NCBI GenBank assembly: GCA_029783825.1
Contig: JAREIK010002045.1
Location: 34,347-98,346 of the forward strand
DNA length: 64,000 nt
Source of the DNA: Sapria himalayana
Taxonomy: Eukaryota; Streptophyta; Magnoliopsida; Malpighiales; Rafflesiaceae
Direction of reading: 5' to 3'
Every line of letters starts with the position of its first letter. Positions within the stretch are counted from its first letter, which is position 1. Below the pieces are notes generated by a model, which saw only the letters and a list, made by a program, of their open reading frames with translations, ran no database searches and was not told the DNA's origin. A program made the position numbers and the translations under genes. Shown here in pieces: positions 27,901 to 40,397 of the stretch.

Positions 27901-30900
27901 GGTGTTTTGTGATTTCGGAGATTAGTGATTTAATTGTTTAGACCATAAGTGATTTATAGTTTTTATTTAATGAATGAAAAAACAAAAAAATTAATTTTTT
28001 GATTTTTTTTAATTTTTGAAGTTTATAACCTTTGAAAAAATAATAATTTTTAAATTTTTTAATTGTGATTTTATAATATTTAGTTATAATAATCTTAATA
28101 ATTATATATAATATAAACTCAATATAAATAATTTTATTGATAGATATTATAATAATGATCAATAAATAAATTAATAAACTTGTATTTATAAGAATGAAAT
28201 AAATTAAAATATAATTGTAAAATCTAAAATATTTTAAAATCAAAATAAGATATATTATTAAATAATAATTTTTTATTTTTAAAATTTTTCCTCTTTTTAT
28301 TAGCATTTTTTTGATAAAAAATAAATTATTTAAATCATATATGTCACACAAATAAATTATTTTTGTTAATTAATATTTCTATAAAAATAAACTGATAAAT
28401 AATTAAAATGAATATTTAAAATTATAATGAATACTAATAAAACTGAGATTTATGATTTATTATTTAGACTATACAAATTTAATGTTTTAAGTATTTATGA
28501 GCTTCGGGGTTTAGGAGTTTAGTCATTTTAATATTTAGTCATTTAATGGTTTATAGTTTTTATATAAAAATTAAAATAACAAAAAATTTATTTTTGTTAT
28601 TTTTTCTCATTTTTGAATGTTATAACCTTTGAAAATATAATAATTTTTAAATTTTTTTTTGAAAAGCAAATACAAAATGAAGTTATAATAATCATAATAA
28701 TTATATATCATATAAATTCAATATAAACTATTTTATTGATATTTATTAAAATAATGATCATAAAAAAGTAATAACCAATTATTAATAAAATAAATTTTGT
28801 TTAAAATATATTTGCAAAACCTAAAATGACTCAAAATCAAAGTGAAATATTTTACTAAATATTAATTTCAAATTTTTAAATTTTTGTATCCATTTATAAG
28901 CCTATATATTTTTTGATGAAAATTAAATTATTTAAATTATATTTGTCTCACTAATAATTTATTTTTTAATTTATATTTCTATAAAATTAAACTAATAAAT
29001 AATTAAAATGTATATTTAAAATTATAATGAATACTAATAAAAATGAGATTTATGATTAATTATTTAGGGCATACCTATTTAATGGTTTATGTTTATTGTT
29101 GTTTTGGGGTTAATGAGGTTATTGATTTATATGTTTACACATTTAGGTGTTCATAGGTTTTATTTAATCAATGAGATAACAAAAAAAAATTTTTATGAAT
29201 TTTCGTGATTTTCAAAGGTTATGACCTTTAAAAATATAATAATTTTTTAATAGTTCTAAAATATGAATACAATACTTAGTTATAATAATCTTAAAAATTA
29301 TATTTGTTGTAGATTAAATATAAAAAATGTATTAGTATATATTATAAAAATGACAAAAAAATAAATTAATAAACTATTATTAATATGATAGATATTAATT
29401 AAAATATATTTGAAGAACCCAAAATAATTCAAAATCAAAGTAAATTATATTACTAAATAAAATTTTAAAATTTTGAAATTTTGTTATTTTTATAAGATTA
29501 TTTTTTTTAATAAAAAATAATTTATTTAAATTATATCTGTCTCACTCATTATTTATTTTGTAATTAATATCTCTATAAAAATAAACTAAAAATAATTAAA
29601 ATGAATATTTAAAATTATAATGAATACAAATAAAAATGAGATTTATTAATTATTATTAAGGTTATATAGGTTTAATGGTTTAAGTATTTAGGGGGTTTTA
29701 GGGTTTTGTAGTCTAGAGATTTAAATATTTAGGCATTTAGTGGTTTTTATGTTTTAATTAAATAATAAAATAATAAAAAATTATTTTTGTGATTTTTTAA
29801 CATTTTTGAAGGTTATACCTTTGAAAATATAATAATTTTTAAATTTTTTTCAAAAGTAAATATAATTTTAGTTATAATAACTTAATAATTATAAGAAATT
29901 TTAATTGAATATAAGTAATTTTATTGTTCGATATTATAAAAATGATTAAATAATAAATTAATAAACTATTATTAATAAGATTGATCGCAATAAAAATATA
30001 ATTGCGAAACCTATATATAATGATTCAAAATCAAAGTAAAATATATTACTAAATAATAATTTTTTGTTTTTAAATTTTTACTTCTTTATATAATCTTATT
30101 TTTTTATGATTAAAAATAAATTATTAAAATTATATTTGTGTCACTCATTATTTATTTTGTGATTGGTATTTCTATAAAAAATAAACTAATAAATAATTAA
30201 AATGAATATTTAAAATTATAATGAATACAAATTAAAAAGAGATTTATGATTTCTTATATATGGTATACCTATCTAATGGTTTGATTATTTAAGAGTTTTG
30301 TCGTTTAGGAGTTTAGCAATTTATCTTTTTAGGCATTTAGTGGTTTATTGGTTTTATTTATATAATAAAAATTTAAAATTCTTTTTTTGATTTTTTTTGA
30401 TTTTCAAATTTTATATTCTTTGAAAATAAAATAATTTTTAAAATTGTTTGAAATGAGATTATAATGTATAATTATATTAATCTTACTAATTATATATCAC
30501 ATAAATTCAATATAAAAAATCTTAATGATAGATATTTCAATAATGATGAAAAATTAAATTAATAAACTATTATTAATAAAATTAATATTAATTAAAATAT
30601 ATTTACATAACACAAATGATTCAAAATCAAATAAAAATGTATTACTAAATAATAATTTTTAATTTTTAAAATTTTCCTTCTTTTTATAAGCTTATATTTT
30701 TTTTATTAAAATAAATTATTTAAATAATATTTGTATCACCCAAAATTTATTTTGTGATTAATTTTTCTAAAAAGTTAACAATAAATAATTAAAATTAATA
30801 TTTAAAATTATAATAAATAGAAATAAAAATTAGATTTATTATTTATTAAGTAGTATATAGCTGATAAAAGGTTTATGTATTTAGGGGTTTCGAGATTTAT

Positions 30901-32196
30901 GAGCTTACTGATTTAAGTAAGTAAGCATTTAATGATCTATAGGTTTTATTTAAAAAATGAAATAACAATAAATTTATTATTATTTTTTCTCATTTTTTAA
31001 GTTTTAACATTAGAAAATATAATAATTTTTAAATTTTTTTCAAAAGTGAATACAATATTTAGTTATAATAATCATTATATTTATATATCATATAAATTCA
31101 ATATAAATAATATTATTGATAAATATTCTAATAATGATCAAAAAATAAATTAATAATATATTATTAATAAGATAGATATCAATTAAAATATAATTACAAA
31201 ACCTAAAATGATTCAGAAGAAAAGCAAAATATATTACTATATAATAATTTTTTATTTTGAAATTTTTTTTTTCAAAAAGTTTATCAATAATTTTTTGATG
31301 AAAAATAATTTATATAAATTATATTTGTCTAACTCAATTTATTTTGTAATTAATATTTATATATAAATAATCAAATAAATAATTAAAATGAATATTTAAA
31401 ATTATAATGAAAATAAATGAGATTTATTATTTATTATTTATGGATACTGGTTTAATTTAAATTAGATCTGTCTCATTAATAATTTATTTTGTAATTAATA
31501 TTTCTATAAAATAAATTGATAAATAATAAAATAAAAATTTAAAATTATACTGAATAAAAATTAAAATGAGATTCATGATTTATTATTAATGTATACCAGT
31601 TTAATGATTTAAGAATTTATAGGTTTTGTCGTTAGGAGTTTAGCAATTTATGTTTTTACGCTTTTAGTGGTTTATAGGTTTTATTTAAAAAAATAAAATA
31701 ACAAAAAAAATTTCTATAATTATTTATTATTTTCTTAGTTTATAACATTTGAAAATATAATAATATTTGAAATTTTTTGAAATTTAATAAAATATTTTTT
31801 TATAATAATATTAATAACTTTATATCATATAAATTCAATATAAATAATTTTATTGATAGCTATTATAATAATGATCAAATATTAAATTTATAAACTATTA
31901 ATATTAAGATAAATATTAATTAAAAATTATTTACAAAACCCAAATTTATTCAAAATTAAAGTAACTTATATTACTTCATAATAATTTTTAATTTTTAAAT
32001 TTATACTTCTTTTATAAGCGTATATTTTTATTAGATAAATAATATATTATTTAAATTATATTTATCTCACTCATAATTTATTTTGTAATAAATATTTCTA
32101 AATCAATAGACTAATAAATAATTAAAATGAATATTTAAAAATATAATAAATAGCAATAAAAAATAGATTCATTAATTATTAAGTAGTATTTAGTGG

Positions 32197-32265
32197 TTTA
32201 ATGGTTTAAGTATTTAGGCATTACGGGGTTTATGAGTTTACTGATTTAACTTTATATGCAATTAG
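32197..32265 (+). repeat. Telomere-like octamer block interrupted by hAT copy 2
   Basis: Phased 8-mers: TTTAATGG, TTTAAGTA, TTTAGGCA, TTACGGGG, TTTATGAG, TTTACTGA, TTTAACTT, TATATGCA, then ATTAG up to the transposon end. The phase is kept without a slip, showing a period of 8. The last eight bases, GCAATTAG (32258-32265), are the target-site half of the transposon. Confidence 0.8.
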
Positions 32266-34086
32266 TAGGCCTGCTCACGAGACTCGGAGATTCACGACCC
32301 GACCCGAAGTCTTGTCCCGAAAGAATTGGGACCTAGAAAAATCCGTTGACTTTAACTTTTCCCGTCCCTTTCTGGCATGCATTTTTTCTTTAGGGATGGT
32401 TCCAGATCTTAAGCAATCCATCCCGAGAACCGTCCCGTCCTAAAAAACTCATACTAGAACTAGGAATATATATATATATAACATGATGATGCACCCAATT
32501 CCGCTATGCCCATCCAATTCCAACGCACCTTTTGTGTTTCCGATGAGTTCCAGTCTACCTCACGCCATTCCAGTTGTGTTTAGTTCGGTCCAGTCCTTGT
32601 CCGTCGCACTTCTGGTTTGTTTTTCTGACGAGAATTGAGTGATTAATTATTATTATTATTATGTGTCTTAGTCAGTTTTGTTGAGTATTGGTTGTGGTGT
32701 TGTGGTTGGGCTGAATGAGTAGGCTGAATATGTTACAGTCATTTTTTTAGAGCTGGCTTATTTGAAATATTTATATGTATTTATGCTTAACATATCATAT
32801 TAATTAATGGCAATGTAGATGGCACAATCCAACGGTACACAAAAAACACGATAAATTGAAGATTATAACATCTCAAATGATAAAAGTACTGGTAAATCCA
32901 ATCATCATCCTTTCACGAAACCTCCTATTGTTACGACATGTTCTTCATTTCCAATTGTAAAAGAAAGTCAAGGTACATCTCAACCACAAGCTCATAAAAA
33001 GTATAAGTATGCTGTTTGGGAAACTTATGAGATATTAGTTGATTCAGAGGGAAATGAAACTGATAGGGCAGCTTGTATATGGTGTAGGAAAGAATATTTG
33101 GCAAAAAGTGATCAAGGTACTTCGGGTTTATGGAAATACTTGAAAGAGACTTGTAGGAAATTTCCATACAAAGAAGAATTAATAGAAGCTCACAAAGGTA
33201 AAGTCAAGTTACAATCTTTGTTGAGTTTCACTAAAGGTACTAGTTCAGAGAATAACAAATTAACTTGTTGGAAATTTGATCAACAACTAGTTAGGGAGGC
33301 TTTGGTGAAAATTATCATAAAAGATGAAATGCCTTTTTGTTTTGTTGAGAGGCATGAGTTTAAGAAGTTTTTTGAAGTTAGTGTGCCTCAATTTAAAAAT
33401 CCATCTAGACACTATAAACTGAGGGATTGTTTTTCTTTGTTTCTCAAGGAAAAGAAGAAATTATTTGATAGCATATCATCTCATTGTTGTAGAGTTTCAT
33501 TGACTACCGACACTTGGACTAGCATTCAAAATTTGTCTTATATATGTTTGACTGTTCATTCCATTGATTCTCAATGGAATATGCATAAAAGGCTTATGAA
33601 CTTTTGTGTAATTAAAAGTCATTCTAGAGTTAATATTAGAAATGCTATTGAGTTTTGCATGAATGAATGGGGTTTGAGAAAGTTGATGTGCATTACTGTT
33701 GACAATGCATAAAATAATGATGTTGCATTTGAACAATTGAATAAAAGGCTTGTGAAGAAAAGTGTTGTCCTTTGAGAGGCGAGCATTTTCATATGAAATG
33801 TTGTGCTCATATGCTAAACTTAATTGTCAAAGATGGCAATGCAGTAGTTGACGCTGCTATTCAAAAAATTAGAGGTGTGGTGAAATATGTGAGGAACAGT
33901 CCTAAAAGATTAGATATGTTTAAGTTATGTGTTGAAGAAGCAAACTTGACATATGGATCTTCATTGCAATTTGATTGTCGTACAAGATGTAATTCAACTT
34001 ATTTGATGCTACTAACTGATATAAAATATCAAAAAGAATTTGATAAGTTGGAGGACAAAGACAAGGTCTTTGAAGGATTTTGGTTC
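32266..34086 (+). mobile_element. hAT (Ac-type) transposon, copy 2, 3' half lost
   Basis: Begins TAGGCCTGCTCAC, matching the inverted right end of the copy at 36904-40389 (TAAGGGTGCTCAC when reversed). It runs through the transposase N-terminus and core, then stops at about 34086 within 'GGATTTTGGTTC', where satellite begins in the opposite orientation. The truncation is therefore also an inversion breakpoint. Transposase and satellite are both inverted relative to copies 1 and 3, so the relative orientation is the same in all three. Confidence 0.87.
32819..34086 (+). pseudogene. hAT transposase remnant, N-terminus and core only
   Basis: The first ATG (32813) is followed at once by TAG; the second (32819-32821) is in frame with the homologues. 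Codon 12 is TAA, as in both other copies. The BED-type region (CIWC...SGLWKYLKETC) spans about 33075-33155. The first catalytic Asp (TTDTW) is at 33509-33511 and the second (TVDNA) at 33701-33703, followed by a private stop. A one-base deletion near 33769 shifts the frame, which resumes as GEHFHMKCCAH. The catalytic Glu and the dimerisation region are missing because the element ends at 34086. It is non-functional. Confidence 0.87.
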
Positions 34087-34861
34087 AAAAAATTAAAAAA
34101 ATTATTATTAAGTAATATATTTTACTTTGATTTTTAATAAATTTAGATTTTGCAAATATATTTTAAATAATATCTATCTTATTGATAATAGTTTATTAAA
34201 TTTTTTTTGATCATTATTATAATATATAGCAATGTAATTATTTATATTGAATTTAAATGACTTATAATTATTAAGATTATTATAACTAAATATTATATTT
34301 ACATTTGAAAAAAATTTAAAAATTATATTATTGTCAAATTTTATAACCTTCAAAAATTAAAAAAATAATAAAAATAAATTTTTTGTTATATCATTGTTTA
34401 AATAAAACTTATAAACCACTAAATGCCTAAATACTTAAACCTCTAAACTCCTATACACAAAAGCACCTAAATACTTAAACCTTTAAACTCGTAAGCCTTA
34501 AATATATTTTAAATAATTTATTAAAATATTAATTACAAAATAAATTATGAGTGATACAAATATAATTTAAATAATTTATATTTCATCAAAAAAAAATATA
34601 AGCTTATAAAAAGAAGCAAAAACTAAAAAAAATTATTATTTAGTAATAAATTTTACTTGGATTTTGACTATTTTTAGGTTTTGCATTTATATTTTTATTT
34701 ATATCTATCATATTAATAATAGCATATTAATTTTCTTTTTGATAATTGATATCATATCTATCAATAAAAATGTTTATATTTAGTTTATATTATATATAAT
34801 TATAATGATTATTATTATTAAATATTGTATTCATATTTTTAAAAAATTTTAATATTATTAT

Positions 34862-34888
34862 ATTTCCAAAGGTTATAACCTTTGGATA
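34862..34888. repeat. Satellite palindrome, symmetric variant
   Basis: Arms TTTCCAAAGG and CCTTTGGATA: the C in the left arm is matched by a G in the right. It is independent in position from the similar variant at 15540. Confidence 0.8.
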
Positions 34889-36895
34889 TGTGAAAAATAT
34901 CAAAAATAATTTTTTTGTTATTACATTCTTTAAATAAAACCTATAAACCACTAAATGCCTAAAAACATAAATCTCTAAAGTCATAAACGGAAAAACCTCT
35001 AAATACTTAAAATATTAAACTAGTACACATTAATAATAATTCATAAATCTCATTTTAATTTTTATTCAGTATAATTTTATATTTTTATTTTAATTATTTA
35101 TCAGTTTATTTTTATAGAAATATTAATTACAAAATAAATTATTAGTGAGACAGATCTAATTTAATTTAGACTGGTATACCCAAAATAATAAATAATAAAT
35201 CTCAATATTATTTTTTTCATTATAATTTTAAATATTCGTTTTAATTATTTATTTGCTAATTTTTATATAAATATTAATTAAAAAATAAATTATGAGTTAG
35301 ACAAATATAATTTATATAAATTAATTTTCATCAAAAAAATATGAATAAACTTTTTAAAAAAAAAAATTTCAAAACAACAAATTATTATATAGTAATATAT
35401 TTTGATTTCTTCTGAGAATCATTTTAGGTTGTTTTATTATATTTTAATTTATATCTATCTTATTAATAATATATTATTATTTTATTTTTTGATCATTTTT
35501 AGAATATTTATCAATAATATTGTTTATATTTAATTTATATGATATATAAATATTGTGATTATTATAACTAAATATTCTAAGGCCCGTAATGTCTAAATAC
35601 ATAAACCATTAAATAGCTATATACTACATAATAATTAAGAAATCTAATTTTTATTTCAATTTATTAATTTTTTAAATATTCATTTTATTTATTTATAAGT
35701 TTATTTTATAGAAATATTTATTATGAAATAAATTATGAGTGCGACAAATATAATTTAAATAATTTATTTTTAATCAAAAAAAATATATACGCTTATAAAA
35801 GAAGTAAAATTTTTAAAATTTAAAATTATTATCAAGTATTATTTTTTACTTTAATTTTGACTCAATTTGGGTTTTGTAAATATTTTTAAATTAATTTATA
35901 TCTTATTATAAATCGTTTATTAATTTAATTTTTGATCATTATTATAATATCTATCAATAAAATTATTTATATTGAATTTATATGATATATAATTATTAAA
36001 ATTATTATAACTAAATATTGTATTCACATTTCAAAAAAGTTTAAATATTATTATATTTTCAAAGGTTAACCTTTGAAAATTTTAACAAATTATAGAAAAT
36101 TTTTTTCTTATTTTATTTTTTTATATAAAAAATATAAACCACTAAAAGCCTAAAACCATAAATCGCTAAACTTCTAACGACAAAACCTCTAAATACTTAA
36201 ACTATTAAACTAGCATACATTAATAAAAAATTTTAAATCTCATTTTAATTTTTATTCAGTATAATTTTAAATTTTTATTTTAATTATTTATCAGTTTATT
36301 TTTATAGAAATATTAATTATAAAACAACTTATTAGTGAGTCAGATTTAATTTAAATTAAACCGGTATCCCTAAATAATAAATAATAAATAATAAATCTCT
36401 TATTTTTTTTATTATAATTTTAAATATTAATTTTAATTATTTATTTGTTTATTTATATATAAATATTAATGACAAAATAAATTATGAGTAAAACAAATAT
36501 AATTTATATAAATTATTTTAATTCAAAAAAATATAGATAAACTTATTAAAAGAAAAAAAAATTCAAAAACAAAAAATTATTATATAGTAATATATTTTTC
36601 TTTGCTTCTGAATCATTTTAAGTTTTGTAATTATATTTTAATTAATATCTATCTTATTATTAATGGATTATTAATTTATTTTTTTATTTATTATTATAAT
36701 ATTTATCAATAAAATTTTTTATATTGAATTTATATAATATATAAATATAATTATTAGTATAACTAAATATTGTATTCACATTTGAAAAAAATTTAAAAAT
36801 TATTATATTTTCAATGGTTATAACCTTTGAAATATCAAAAAATAATAAAAATAAATTTTTTGTTATTTTATTTTTTAAATAAAACCTATAAACCA

Positions 36896-36903
36896 CTCAA
36901 TGC
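36896..36903. repeat. hAT copy 3 target-site duplication, left (CTCAATGC)
   Basis: Eight bases abutting the left terminal repeat. They match CTAAATGC on the right side with one mismatch. Eight base pairs is the standard hAT duplication length. Confidence 0.8.
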
Positions 36904-37043
36904 TATGGGTGCTCATAGGACGGGACGGGTTGGGGATTACAAATCTTTAGTCCCTTCCCACAGTTCGGAGATTTTTTTTTAAGATCCAGACCCATCCCAT
37001 AGGTTGAAAATATTGGGTCGGGATTGGACGGAGATCAGGGATT

Positions 37044-37361
37044 TTGGGTAGGATAAAATGGTTCCGGGACGAAACGGAGTTCCGACATTTTTTACAATTT
37101 ATTTTATTCAAACCGGTCAAGTTAGTTCATGTCGAAACCTTTTGTTGTAGCATTTATCATTCCTTAGTTATGTATCTTTCAAACTCAAATTGGGCCAATT
37201 TTGTTTTGTCAAATAGGCTGAATACCGGAAACGATTTCCATTACCTTGTCAAAAACTTTGATGTGCAGATAAGGATAGAAATGTTAAATAGAACGAGACC
37301 GATTTGTGTGCTTAATTTGGTTCTTTGTTTTTTCACAAGTTGGCTTTGTTCAGCCGAGTGA
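37044..37361 (+). other. Opposite-strand ORF in hAT subterminal region (105 codons)
   Basis: Counterpart of 7458-7754; the shared part ends with the same residues (TSWLCSAE). No domain is recognised. Substitutions between the two are scattered. Function is doubtful and it may be non-coding. Confidence 0.3.
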
Positions 37362-37872
37362 AAATTAACAATAAATAGCAATACAACATTTTTTAAACAA
37401 TTACGTAAAATATTAAGGAATAGCTAAAGATGACCACTAACATTGGTAGCAGCAATTACTACTTAAGTAATTGCTAAAATTTGGTAGCTTAAAATAACAA
37501 AAAAATACAACTAATAACAACCATGATAATAATCATTTCAAAGGTCCGTCCAGGAATAATGACGAAAATCCAAACACAATTAATTATATCTTTTACAACT
37601 CCTCCCTTTTCTTCCTCCACTGTAGAAGGACATCAAAAGATCAAAATGTGTTAATCATGTAGACATAAATTTCTAAGATGAAAGAGTAATAAAAAAACAA
37701 AATATTACCTTATAAAATTTAATACACCCATTCCAAATTTAGTTGGCCAACTATAGTTGGAAGAATATTTGGATCTTGTTACCCCTCTGAAAATTGTAAT
37801 TGAACCATATTTTTATTAAATTGAATGAATAAAATAAGTAAAAGTGATATTAAAATTTACAAGATTTGTATA

Positions 37873-39815
37873 CTGACCTGATTCATTATCATCAAGGTGT
37901 TGAACTAATTCTTCAAATTAAATAGGTTTGTTTGAGCTTCTCAATCAATCTTGTAGACATATGAGAACTTTAGCGGTTATAGGTGTTAAAGAACTCCTAA
38001 ATTTATCTCAAGTTCTCCCCCGAGTGCTAAATGTAGATTCGTAGGCCACAATAAATGCTTGGATAGCAAATACATCCCTTGCTACATTTGCCAAAGAAGG
38101 ATACCTAACCTCATTTACCTTCCACTAGTTTAGAAGATCAAAATAAATTCTATTTTTTTCAAGTTTGTCCTCCAGGTACCTAGCCAACTCTTCCAAAGCT
38201 GCAACTTCTTGTTCTTTCTCCAATTCAACAAAAAAAATCATCAACATAAATATCACTATCCAACACTACTGCTACAAAAGGCATAAAATTTGTTGACTAA
38301 AGAGAACCCTAATATTTGTTGAATTTATGCCTAATTTTCATACCCATTTCGGACACCATTGTATCTCTACTATTTTCACAAAGCTCAATTTTTTTTTAAA
38401 ATTCAAATAATCTTAGGAAAATAAACACTAGAGGTAGAATTTATGAGCCAGAAAATTTACAAATTACCTCATAAAAAGTTTTCAAGAAACGATCCAAAAC
38501 CATGGGGTTTGTTCAGTCTCTCTCAGTTGGAACGTTTGAACCAAACTCCTTCAAAAACCTTTTTTCTTTGTCCTCCAACTTATCAAATTCTTTTTGATAT
38601 TTTATATCGGTTTGTAGCATCAAATAAGTTGAATTCCATTTTATAGGACAATCTAATTGCAATGAAGATCCATATTTCAAGTTTGCTTCTTCAACACAAA
38701 ACTTAAACATATCTAATCTTTTAGGAATGCTCCTCACATATTTCACCACAGCTCTAATTTTTTGAACAGCACCCTCAACTACTGAAATGCCATCTCTGAC
38801 AATTAAGTTTAGGATATGAGCACAACATCTCATATGAAAATGCTTGCCTCTAAAAGGTACAACACTTTTCTTCACAAGCATTTTATTCAATTGTTCAACT
38901 GCAACATCATTATTTGATGCATTGCCAACAGTAATGCACATCAACTTTCTCAAACCCCATTCATTCATGCAAAACTCAATAGCATTTCTAATATTAACTC
39001 AAGAATGAGTTTTAATTAGACAAAAGTTCAAAAGCCTTTTATGCATATTCCATTTATAATTAATGAAATGAACAGTCAAACATATATAAGACAAATATTG
39101 AATGCTAGTCCAAGTGTCGGTAGTCAATGAAACTCTACAACAATGAGATGATATGCTATCAAATTATTTCTACTTTTACTTCACAAACAAACAAAAACAA
39201 TCCCTCAATATAGAGTGCCTAGATGGAATTTTAAATTGAGGCACACTAACTTCACAAAACTCCTTGAACTCATCCCTCTCAACAAAACAAAAAGGCAATT
39301 CATCTTTTATGATCATTTTCACCAAAGCCTCCCTAACTAGTTGTTGATCATATTGCCAACAAGTTAATTTGTTATCCTCTGAACTAGTACCTTTAGTGAA
39401 ACTCAACAAAGATTGTGACTTGTCTTTACCTTTGTGAGCTTATATTAATTCTTTTTTTGGGTGGAAATTTCCTTTAAGTCTCTCTCAAGTATTTCCATAA
39501 ACCCGAAGTACCTTGATCACATTTTGCCTAGTATTCTTTCCTACACCATATAAAAGTTGCCCTACCAGTTTCAATTCCCTCTGAATCAACTAATATCTCA
39601 TAAGTTTCCCAAATAGCAGACTTATACTTTTTATGAGCTTGATGTTCAGATCTACATTGACTTTCTTTTATAATTGGAATTGAAGAACCTGCCGTAACAA
39701 TAGGAGGGTTCGTGAAAGGATGATGATTGGATTTACCAGTACTTTGATCATTTGAAATCTGATCATCTTCAATTTATTGTATTTTTCGTTTACTACTGGA
39801 TTGTGTCATCTGCAT
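37873..39815 (-). pseudogene. hAT transposase remnant, heavily damaged
   Basis: Start codons are at 39813-39815 and 39807-39809, with the shared TAA at codon 12. A private stop follows the BED CIWC region. The first catalytic Asp (TTDTW) is at 39116-39118. The second catalytic Asp is changed to Gly (TVGNA, codon 38924-38926). The catalytic Glu (AYES) survives at 38038-38040, followed by STFSTRGR. The SGS-stop seen in copy 1 is also present. Two segments are still open, at 38513-38968 and 39176-39409. A segment present in copy 1 (about 8670-8840) is largely deleted near 38258. The end reads AATCAG/GTCAGT, again donor-like. Confidence 0.87.
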
Positions 39816-40389
39816 TGCCATTAAATTATATGATATGTTAAGCATAAATACATATAAATATTTCAAACAAGCAAACTCTACAAAACTGACTGTAACACAT
39901 TCGGCCCAACCACAACACCACAACCAATACTCAACAAAACTGACTAAGACGCATAATAATAATAATTAATCACTCAATTCTCGTCAAAAAAACAAACAAA
40001 AAGGCTGGTGGCATCTGGGACACGGTGGAGGCCACCAGAAGTGCGACGGACAAGGGCTGGACCTAATTAAACACGGCTGGAAAGGCTTGAGGTGGCCTGG
40101 AACTCATCGGAATAACAATAGGTGCGTCGAAATTGGATGGGCAGTAGCGGAATTGGTGGCATCTTCATGTTATATATTTATATATATTCCTGGTTCTAGT
40201 ATCGGTTTTTTAGGACGAGATGGTTCTCGGGATGGATATTGCTTAAGATTCGGAACCATCCCAAAAGAAAAAATACGTGATAGAATGGGACTGGGAAAAG
40301 TCAAAGTCAATGGATTTTTCTCAGTCCCGTTCTTTCGGGACAAGACTTGTGGTCGGGTCACGGATCTCCGAGTCCCGTGAGCACCCTTA

Positions 40390-40397
40390 CTAAATGC
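40390..40397. repeat. hAT copy 3 target-site duplication, right (CTAAATGC)
   Basis: Matches 36896-36903 with one mismatch. It is followed by ATATAAAG, a flank variant that I saw elsewhere only next to hAT copy 2, where most monomers have ATACACAG. Confidence 0.85.

Larger units (their letters stand above)
20232..32265 (+). repeat. AT-rich satellite, block 4 (+ orientation)
   Basis: About twenty monomers. Palindrome centres are near 20699, 21290, 21895, 22639, 23238, 23838, 24345, 24948, 25682, 26292, 26895, 27432, 28024, 28621, 29221, 29816, 30413, 31004 and 31742. Long-range internal duplication shows as private shared variants: 20240-20650 with 29950-30370 (GCAAAACC followed by ATATATAATGA), and 22780-23300 with 30580-31080 (ACATAACACAAA and TTTAAGTAAGTAA). 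Open frames such as the 137-codon one at 27938-28351 are low-complexity Ile/Asn/Lys/Tyr runs and not genes. Confidence 0.93.
34087..36903 (-). repeat. AT-rich satellite, block 5 (- orientation)
   Basis: About five monomers, some rearranged. Palindrome centres are near 34343, 34873 (symmetric variant), 36067 and 36820. Near 35579 a monomer jumps directly into the octamer region, skipping its palindrome. The last monomer carries the private variant ATTAGTATAAC (about 36753-36763), also present left of hAT copy 1 at about 7146-7156. No gene is seen. Confidence 0.92.
36904..40389 (-). mobile_element. hAT (Ac-type) transposon, copy 3, both ends present
   Basis: 3486 bp. The terminal inverted repeats are TATGGGTGCTCA on the left and TGAGCACCCTTA on the right (reversed: TAAGGGTGCTCA). 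It is flanked by the 8-bp duplication CT(C/A)AATGC. GC-rich subterminal stretches at both ends contain repeated GGGACGGG-like motifs, possible transposase binding sites. Internally it holds a broken transposase on the - strand and an opposite-strand ORF at 37044-37361. It lies in octamer 3 of a satellite telomere-like block, as do the other two copies. Confidence 0.92.

Noticed and set aside
27938..28351. 137-codon open frame on the - strand in satellite
   Set aside because: Composed mostly of Ile, Lys, Asn, Tyr and Leu from AT-rich DNA. It spans the palindrome and octamer region, and neighbouring monomers have stops throughout the same frame.
40087..40380. 97-codon + strand open frame at the right end of hAT copy 3
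   Set aside because: It covers the terminal inverted repeat and GC-rich subterminal motifs and has no recognisable domain; copy 1 has lost this region, so no comparison is possible.
7290..40397. Three independent hAT insertions guided by target preference
   Set aside because: Possible in principle, but the shared codon-12 stop, same relative orientation and private flank variants fit co-amplification of one insertion better.
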